DNA from: Pseudomonas sp. EpS/L25
Lineage (GTDB): Bacteria > Pseudomonadota > Gammaproteobacteria > Pseudomonadales > Pseudomonadaceae
Assembly: GCF_001512295.1 (NCBI RefSeq)
Contig: NZ_LNUP01000014.1
Location: 244,507 to 308,506, forward strand
Length of the DNA: 64,000 bases
Reading direction: 5' to 3'
Shown: one piece after another, positions 58,533-64,000 of the stretch
How the letters are laid out: each line of letters opens with the position of its first letter
Numbering within the stretch: position 1 is the stretch's first letter
Made by a program: the position numbers and the translations under genes
Notes under the pieces: model-generated
The model's database searches: none
What the model saw: the letters and a program-made list of their open reading frames with translations, nothing else
What the model was told of the DNA's origin: nothing

Positions 58533-61376
58533 TCAGTGCGATTGCATCCAGCCTGCGGCCGTCCAGTCCAAATTCTCGGGTATCAGGTAGCGGTTACTGG
58601 CATCGGCCAGTCGTCGATTAGCCGTTTCTTCTGCAACCTTGAACAGCCCTTTGGAGGCCTCAGGGTCGGGGATAAGGCTGCTGTGTTCGGCAGGGCTCAG
58701 GAGCCATTGGCTGGCCTTTGCAGGGTTCAGTTTGGCTTTTCCACCGCTAACCTGAATGACACCAAACTCCTGCCGCATGCGTTTGCCTTGTGGTCCTTGC
58801 CAGCGCAGCATGGCTCCAAGTAGTGCCCCCTCGCCGAGTTCTGGTGCTTTGAGCATTGCAACCAGACCGCCAAAGTCATGCTCGCAGGCTTTGCTCAGCA
58901 AGTACTGCATCAGCTTGGAGTTGAGGTCGAGTATGTGGGTGTCTGGGCGATTTGCGGCGAGCATGCGATCTAAGGTCACGTCCATACGTTGGGAGGCTTT
59001 GGGGGAAAGCCCCATGTCACGCATCACTTGCTCGGACAATCGAATACGCAAAAGCCGCTCTTTGTGGCTGCGCTCCGCGACCTCGATGCCCAGTTGTTCG
59101 AACATTCCCAGGACGAAGCTGTAGAGGTGCTCGACGGTGATTTCCAGCTCATCGCGTAGCTCATTTGGGTCGCTGGTGGCGGCGTGGACAAACAGTTCTC
59201 GTTGTTTGGCGGCAGCGCTGCGAGCCTGTTTCAACGCTTCATCGATACGCTCTCGTGTTCGGTCGATGCCAAGTTTTGTGGCTTGTTGCAGGATATCTTC
59301 CACATCGATCAACTCGGCCATTTGACCGAGGATTTCGTCTTTCAGACCATCATTGAATTCATGCTGTTGAACCTCGGCCAGGTCATTCACCACGCTGTCG
59401 ATTCGCTCATACATCAGGTCGACGATATTCTGATCCAGGCTGTCGGTTTGCTGGATATTGAACACGACCACCTTCTTTTTCTGTCCATAGCGATACAGGC
59501 GGCCAATGCGCTGTACAAGGCGCATGGGGTTCCAGGGCAAGTCATAGTTGACCATGATGTGGCACTTGCTCTGGAGGTTGATGCCTTCTCCACCGGCCTC
59601 GGTCGAGATCAGAAAGCGCCCCTGTTCCTCAAAGCGCTTAATGGCCTCTCGTCGATCAGCATGCTGCATGGAGCCATTGATTAGCTCGACTTGGCCGCTG
59701 CCATAGTGCTCGGTTAGGGTACCCAGCAGGTAGCTCTGGGTGGTGCGGTATTCGGTAAAAATCAGCACTTTCTCGTCAGGGTTGGCTACGTGAATTTTGA
59801 CGATGATTTCGTCAATGAACTGCTTCAGTTTGAGGTCGTTGGCCTTCAGGGCAGAGGCCTCTTCAATGAGGTCTTCCAACAACTGAATTTCACCGGCAAA
59901 GAACTCACGTGCATCGCTGGCGAACTGTTCTTCCCACTCACCTAGGTAGCGCTCATCGCTGGGCTCTTCTGTGGACGTACCGTTTGCTTGATCGTCGAGC
60001 AGCCGATGAAGGCGATTACAAAGGGCCCGGTGAATGGCTGCTGCGCTGGAGGCCGCCAGTTTGCGATAAACCGTCATGACAAACCCAATGGCGTTGCCTT
60101 TACGGCCTAGCGATTCACCTGCGGCATAGCCTTTGCGCAGATAGTCCTGAAGCGTTTTATCGAACTCGACGGACTCCAGGCTGCTGGGCACTTTCAAAGC
60201 CTTGGTGATCTTGCCTTGGAAGATGAAGTTCCCTTCTGCGTCGGTTACATCGGCTTTGTGGTTACGAAATACCATGTCGTGCAGAATTTCAGGTTTCAGG
60301 TTGAGTGCCATCAGTTCGGTACGGCGCTCAGGGCGCAGCAGCTCTAGCAGTGCGACGAACTTGTCCTGCATGCCCTGGTGAGGGGTCGCACTCAGCAACA
60401 GTATGTGCTTGGTCTGGCTACGTAAGTTCTTCGCCAGGTCATAGCGTTCAGAGCTGTCCAGCTTTTGCCCGTACTGGCGGCGGCTGAGTCGATGCCCTTC
60501 GTCAAAAATCACCAGATCCCAAGGCTCTGCCTGGAGCAGGCTTTCCAAGTGCCCCTCCTGCTTGAGTCGATCCATGGAGCCGATGACACAGTCGTGCATC
60601 TTCCATTGGCGGGGTTCATTGATGAAAAAGTCCTCGCCATATATCTCGAAGTCTTCGAGCTTGAACTTGTGATACAGCTCCTCCTGCCACTGTTTGGTCA
60701 GGCCAGCGGGCGTGATTAGCAGGATGCGTCTGACCAAGTCTCGTTGCCGCATGGCATGCAGCAGCATGCCGGTCTCGATGGTCTTACCCAAACCAACATC
60801 GTCTGCAATCAACCAGTTGAAGTTGCCGGATGCGAGGATGTGGTGCACAAGATGAATCTGATGAGGCAGTGGTTCAATTTCTAGGTGAGAAAGGGCACCG
60901 GTATTCTCATTCCACACCTTGATGGCATGGGCCAGCATGCGCAGGCGCATGCGCTCGGCATCGTGAGCTTCGCCTTTTCTGGCGGTGACAAAGCGATGTT
61001 TAACACCTTTTACCTGACGCAGATATTGATAGGGCAGCCAATGGCGCTCACCACGTTCAGGAAAATCGACCAATACTTGCTCGCTGCCTGCCAATGTGCG
61101 CTGCTGCATGATGACGCCCTGCCCTAGTGAGCGAACACCGCTACCTGGGGTTTCGTCGACCACATCCATGCCATTTTTAAAGCCAGAGCGAACGGCAGAT
61201 GCATCGACATAGGCTAGCTTTTTTTCCGGACTGAACCAGTGAACCTGAACCTGAAGCTGATCTTCGGCGTCTTTCGCGATGGCCATTTTGACGATGCCCA
61301 GGCGTTCACTCTGGCCGCTGGGTAATGTTTGGCTGACCCAACAACCTGGAACGTGGGTAAGTCTGAGGGGCTTCAT
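58533..61376 (-). CDS. RapA/SNF2-type DEAD/DEAH helicase
   Basis: The 947-aa protein has an N-terminal beta-rich, Tudor-like part (about 1-130), a helicase ATPase core with Walker A DDVGLGKT (192-199), DEGH (292-295), SATP (329-332), and a C-terminal helicase half with EKVLIFTEYRTTQ, STEAGGEGINLQ and QRIGRLYRYGQ. A long helical C-terminal region follows. Its architecture resembles RapA. It is 17 nt downstream of the acidic-protein gene with AAGGA before the ATG, forming a two-gene operon. Not in an SWI/SNF, DISARM or BREX context as no partner genes of those systems are present. Confidence 0.85.
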   Translation of the reverse strand: MKPLRLTHVPGCWVSQTLPSGQSERLGIVKMAIAKDAEDQLQVQVHWFSPEKKLAYVDASAVRSGFKNGMDVVDETPGSGVRSLGQGVIMQQRTLAGSEQVLVDFPERGERHWLPYQYLRQVKGVKHRFVTARKGEAHDAERMRLRMLAHAIKVWNENTGALSHLEIEPLPHQIHLVHHILASGNFNWLIADDVGLGKTIETGMLLHAMRQRDLVRRILLITPAGLTKQWQEELYHKFKLEDFEIYGEDFFINEPRQWKMHDCVIGSMDRLKQEGHLESLLQAEPWDLVIFDEGHRLSRRQYGQKLDSSERYDLAKNLRSQTKHILLLSATPHQGMQDKFVALLELLRPERRTELMALNLKPEILHDMVFRNHKADVTDAEGNFIFQGKITKALKVPSSLESVEFDKTLQDYLRKGYAAGESLGRKGNAIGFVMTVYRKLAASSAAAIHRALCNRLHRLLDDQANGTSTEEPSDERYLGEWEEQFASDAREFFAGEIQLLEDLIEEASALKANDLKLKQFIDEIIVKIHVANPDEKVLIFTEYRTTQSYLLGTLTEHYGSGQVELINGSMQHADRREAIKRFEEQGRFLISTEAGGEGINLQSKCHIMVNYDLPWNPMRLVQRIGRLYRYGQKKKVVVFNIQQTDSLDQNIVDLMYERIDSVVNDLAEVQQHEFNDGLKDEILGQMAELIDVEDILQQATKLGIDRTRERIDEALKQARSAAAKQRELFVHAATSDPNELRDELEITVEHLYSFVLGMFEQLGIEVAERSHKERLLRIRLSEQVMRDMGLSPKASQRMDVTLDRMLAANRPDTHILDLNSKLMQYLLSKACEHDFGGLVAMLKAPELGEGALLGAMLRWQGPQGKRMRQEFGVIQVSGGKAKLNPAKASQWLLSPAEHSSLIPDPEASKGLFKVAEETANRRLADASNRYLIPENLDWTAAGWMQSH

Positions 61377-61393
61377 GGGCTAGTCCTTTATCC

Positions 61394-63601
61394 TTACGGC
61401 TCAATGCTTGGCGAGGGTTGGTCGGTATTTTTTGTGTGCAAGGCAGATGCAAGGGGCGCTGCTGACCATTGAGGCGGTGCTCCATCAGCATCATCGTCAA
61501 TGCTCTCTTCCTCGGGCTCAACGTCGCTAGGCATATCTGCATCATCAGCCTGTTTCTTCGAGCGTTTTTCGTCATTAAGCGACGGCGTATCCTCTACTGC
61601 TGGCTTGTCACTGAAATAGCAGCTGGGCTCCTGCGGATGTTTGGTTTGAAACACGCCATAGGCCCTAAGAATTTCGGTTTTCTCACACTCCAAGGTGTCG
61701 TACAGACCTAAGTCGCTGTATTCCTCGGCAGGTAGCTCGCGAGGGTTACAGAAGTCAAAGTGCTGGCTGGCGGGTAAGCAACCTTGTAGATTGGCGAATC
61801 TGAACCATAGGTATCGAGCAAAGGCCCTAAAAGCGCGGCGTAGGGAGTTGTTCTCATACCAAGTAGCAAAGAGGGTTTCGAGGAAGACCTCAATTTCTTC
61901 CACCTGAGGTAGTGACTCAAATGAGCGCAAGATCAGCAAGGCTGTAGGCCAGGACAGCACTTGGTGAGAAAGGCGACTACTGCCGGTCTTATCAAAAGCA
62001 ATCCAATAAATATCGTTCTCGGCCCAGATCACCTTGATATGCGCTGCGAGGATTAACTCGTCAGGGGTGAGCCCTTTATCGATTTCTCTCTCCAAGGCAA
62101 GACGAGTTGCCCCCCAGCCGCTCATGACAAAAATCTGCTGAACCAGAGGGAGAGTGCTGATTGACCAGTTGGCTCTACCGATCAACTCGGCGGCTTTCTG
62201 TAGCGCACGATCTTCGCGTGAGAGTTTGTCGGCTAACCCATCAGCCTTATCATCAGCTTCAGGATCTTCGCTACCGAAAACTTCATCCGGGTCAAAGACG
62301 TATGCCGCATATTCGTCATCCAGATCGCGGAAGTCGTCCACAACATCTTGGATGTCCTCTTCCTGCTCTGCACCAAGCTCGTAGATCGACAGATCCTGTA
62401 AGTCATGATCTAGGTCGATGGGGTCTTCCTGATCTTCAAGCCCTGAGTTCGGCTCAGGTGAAGTCGGGGTGTTTAGCGCTAGCTCGGTGTGTGCGGGGTA
62501 ATCCTCATCGTTCTCGTCAGATATTTCATCGTGAGTTTGAGACGGGAAAGCAGGAACCCCCGGGTCTGACGATGTTGTAGGCAGCAATGAAGACTCATCG
62601 GAGCCCGATAGTTCTGGAGCGCCTAAGTCTGTTGGTTGAGCAGGGATTAGTGAGTGCCCCGATCTGTTGAATATCTTGACCTTGGCTAATCCTTCTCCTG
62701 CTTCCGTCTCCTTCCGTGGATGGGCGAGCTTTAGAATGGTTTTTGTGGCGGAGGACAGGGCGCTCTCATCCTCAGTCACATGCGCATCGGAGGAGTCGTC
62801 TGTAGCCGCTGGATCCGTACTTGGTGCGTCACTGGGCTCATCGAGGAATTTTGAAGCTTCAGGCGGCGTTGATTCTAATTGGCCCTCCCACCAGCCGACA
62901 GTTTTCAAAGCAGGATAATGGGACGCCGTGTTCTGAATGAAGGTAAACGAATCATCGACTGTCTCGGTCAACGCCTTGCCGGCCGGCGCTATTGGGTTTC
63001 CTAGGGGCGTCAGCTGCTCAGCTGAGTCATTGAGGAATGCCAGGTCACTGTCTGTTGGCAGGTCGTCTGTCGACTCTTCTGGCTCAATCTCGACAAAGGC
63101 CTGCTGTTGGCGTTTCAAGAGGAGAGCACGCTGCATGGCCTTTGCCCCATCTATGGGGCGGCGTTGCAGCCTGTACACGCGGCTGAGCAGATTCAGGGAA
63201 TCAGGCTCTTCAAACGTATCAATGGCTTCTAGGAGGAGCGACTCGGCAGCCTGCAACTTGCCAAATGCGACAAGGTCGTTGACGTCTTTAATGAGCAGTT
63301 CTTTGCTGCGGTGCTTGCTCTTGATCGAGAACGTTTGCGGAGCGCGATGCTTTTTGAAGTGGAGAATTAGTTCAAGTCTGCGCCGTATATCATCCGCTGA
63401 CTGATGACTTCTCAGGAATTCGGTAAGGAGTGCCCTGGCTGTGGCTTGCTGCCCTTGAGCAATCAGAAGCGAAATGGCTTGGAGCAGGCCTTCCGAGGAG
63501 TGGCCTTTCAGGCACGAACGAATCTTCGTCTCCAGCTCTTTTGGATCCGATGCGGCATAGCTCCACAGTTCGTCTAACAGCGCTTCCCAATCCATGTCCA
63601 T
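61394..63601 (-). CDS. large acidic protein, partner of the SNF2-type helicase
   Basis: The 735-aa protein has an alpha-helical N-terminal region (about 1-170) with TPR-like paired helices, a very acidic, Ser/Asp/Glu-rich and likely disordered middle (about 170-450), a folded helical C-terminal part (about 455-660) with aromatic motifs such as ATWYENNSLRRAFRAFARYL, and an acidic tail. No known domain was recognised. The ATG at 63601 follows GGAG at 5-nt spacing. It precedes the helicase gene by 17 nt. Confidence 0.75.
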   Translation of the reverse strand: MDMDWEALLDELWSYAASDPKELETKIRSCLKGHSSEGLLQAISLLIAQGQQATARALLTEFLRSHQSADDIRRRLELILHFKKHRAPQTFSIKSKHRSKELLIKDVNDLVAFGKLQAAESLLLEAIDTFEEPDSLNLLSRVYRLQRRPIDGAKAMQRALLLKRQQQAFVEIEPEESTDDLPTDSDLAFLNDSAEQLTPLGNPIAPAGKALTETVDDSFTFIQNTASHYPALKTVGWWEGQLESTPPEASKFLDEPSDAPSTDPAATDDSSDAHVTEDESALSSATKTILKLAHPRKETEAGEGLAKVKIFNRSGHSLIPAQPTDLGAPELSGSDESSLLPTTSSDPGVPAFPSQTHDEISDENDEDYPAHTELALNTPTSPEPNSGLEDQEDPIDLDHDLQDLSIYELGAEQEEDIQDVVDDFRDLDDEYAAYVFDPDEVFGSEDPEADDKADGLADKLSREDRALQKAAELIGRANWSISTLPLVQQIFVMSGWGATRLALEREIDKGLTPDELILAAHIKVIWAENDIYWIAFDKTGSSRLSHQVLSWPTALLILRSFESLPQVEEIEVFLETLFATWYENNSLRRAFRAFARYLWFRFANLQGCLPASQHFDFCNPRELPAEEYSDLGLYDTLECEKTEILRAYGVFQTKHPQEPSCYFSDKPAVEDTPSLNDEKRSKKQADDADMPSDVEPEEESIDDDADGAPPQWSAAPLASALHTKNTDQPSPSIEP

Positions 63602-63694
63602 ACCGACTCCGTGATGACACAGCACAGCCCTTCACAAATCGTGTCGTGTAGGGTTGGCACTGCCTCATAGGTTTGTGCCTGTGTCGTCCGTCAC

Positions 63695-63722
63695 ATTATC
63701 CATAGCGACCTTGTGGGTAAAG
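63695..63722 (-). promoter_or_regulatory. possible sigma-70 promoter of the two-gene operon
   Basis: On the minus strand a GATAAT (-10, 63700-63695) follows upstream TTTACC about 15 nt away. It would give an untranslated leader of about 87 nt. The spacing is shorter than the ideal of 17, so the match is weak. Confidence 0.25.
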
Positions 63723-63778
63723 GCAAATAGCCAACAGAACAATAATTTCTTGTCCGCAGGGCCAACGCTTGCGGGTTG

Positions 63779-63809
63779 CCTGATACGCATCACATCGATA
63801 CGTATCAGG
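63779..63809. promoter_or_regulatory. 9-bp perfect inverted repeat upstream of the two-gene operon
   Basis: CCTGATACG (63779-63787) and CGTATCAGG (63801-63809) are exact complements around a 13-nt spacer. There is no T-run, so it resembles an operator more than a terminator. It lies about 180 nt upstream of the acidic-protein start and 70 nt from the transposase fragment. Confidence 0.4.
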
Positions 63810-63823
63810 ACAAAGAAGAGGCA

Positions 63824-63840
63824 GAATGACCGCTTCTGGC
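63824..63840. repeat. inverted flank of the helicase module
   Basis: GAATGACCGCTTCTGGC is the reverse complement of 58456-58472 with one mismatch (16 of 17). The two copies bracket the operon, 5.4 kb apart. The sequence is part of a dispersed Pseudomonas palindrome, so the bracketing may be coincidental. Confidence 0.5.
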
Positions 63841-63881
63841 TGTAAACAGCCTGCCGAGACCGTCCGCTTTGGGTTGTGGAT

Positions 63882-64000
63882 TCAACCGGTCGACGCAACA
63901 GCGTGGTTAAAACACTCGGCGGGAGTCGAGTACCCCAGGGTCTTTCTGGGACGCTCGTTTAACTGCCGAGCCACTTCATCCAGTTCGTCCTGCGAATAGA
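63882..64000 (-). mobile_element. 3' end of an IS30-family transposase (truncated by the window edge)
   Basis: The visible 39 C-terminal codons read YSQDELDEVARQLNERPRKT and end in a TGA at 63882. The LNERPRK-x-LGYSTPAE motif is diagnostic for the C-terminal catalytic part of IS30-family transposases. The rest lies outside the window, so completeness is unknown. It marks the accessory region as a site of mobile-element insertion. Confidence 0.8.

Noticed and set aside
58533..61376. DISARM or BREX component
   Set aside because: No methylase, DUF1998, PLD, BrxC/PglZ-like or other partner gene is within the visible flanks; only the SNF2-type motif set is shared.
55153..64000. Prophage or integrative element with tRNA attachment site
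   Set aside because: No tRNA, integrase or phage structural gene is present; only an IS30-type transposase end is seen.

Overview
This is a high-GC (about two thirds G+C by eye through the first 55 kb) Pseudomonas chromosome segment. The assignment rests on several Pseudomonas-typical gene groups: secA-argJ-GST-Nudix/ThiE fusion, dciA, cstA-ybdD-yjiA, a clear mapZ (PilZ) near radA, rhlB, a class I fumarase, and REP-type sequences carrying GTAGGAGC. The species cannot be fixed from the sequence; it is not P. aeruginosa, because the gene order differs. No tRNA, rRNA, CRISPR array or prophage was found.

Region by region. 0.1-2.8 kb: Rieske-ferredoxin reductase, a small phosphoesterase and a flavin reductase in one plus-strand run. 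2.8-4.8 kb: overlapping minus-strand genes for phosphatidylcholine synthase, a GIY-YIG protein and a long GST. 5.3-9.5 kb: the aapJQMP-type amino-acid ABC transporter. 9.8-13.2 kb: carboxylesterase, a CRP-like/GGDEF protein and RhlB. 13.2-13.6 kb: a mosaic of repeats. 13.6-14.8 kb: moaCDE. 14.9-17.4 kb: PIN-PhoH ATPase and YaaA. 17.8-23.5 kb: GDP-mannose/mannose-6-P bifunctional enzyme, HAD hydrolase, 2-hydroxyacid dehydrogenase, fumarase and an ABM-fold protein. 23.5-29.3 kb (minus): acyltransferase, ClsB-like PLD enzyme, a REC-PAS-GGDEF-EAL protein and an OmpA lipoprotein. 29.5-32 kb: ArsR-MFS-old yellow enzyme operon. 32.2-38 kb (minus): Nudix/ThiE, GST, argJ, secA. 38.4-45.3 kb: dciA, yjiA-ybdD-cstA (minus), then a Cache-histidine kinase/NarL-type regulator pair and mapZ. 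45.7-53.7 kb: copB, radA, small proteins, mscL, a TerC/CBS/CorC membrane protein, fpr and rlmG. 53.7-55.2 kb: cardiolipin synthase.

At about 55.2 kb base composition drops and accessory DNA begins: an omega-like GST and an SDR with a divergent LysR regulator and its T-N11-A box, then a two-gene operon (735-aa acidic protein plus RapA/SNF2-type helicase) bounded by a 17-bp inverted sequence, and finally the 3' end of an IS30-family transposase. This two-gene operon is the best candidate for an undescribed system, possibly defence; that role is inferred from context only.

The second notable signal is non-coding. At least six large imperfect palindromes lie between genes (5013-5254, 38133-38297, 42404-42545, 42648-42789, 48654-48795, 49744-49902). 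Three are exactly 142 bp, share a conserved apical TTTAC-5nt-GTAAA hairpin, and show compensatory base changes in their stems, so the fold itself appears to be conserved.

Signalling genes are plentiful: two c-di-GMP enzymes, a c-di-GMP receptor (MapZ), a two-component pair beside cstA, and LysR and ArsR regulators. Membrane-lipid genes also recur (Pcs and two PLD-type enzymes).
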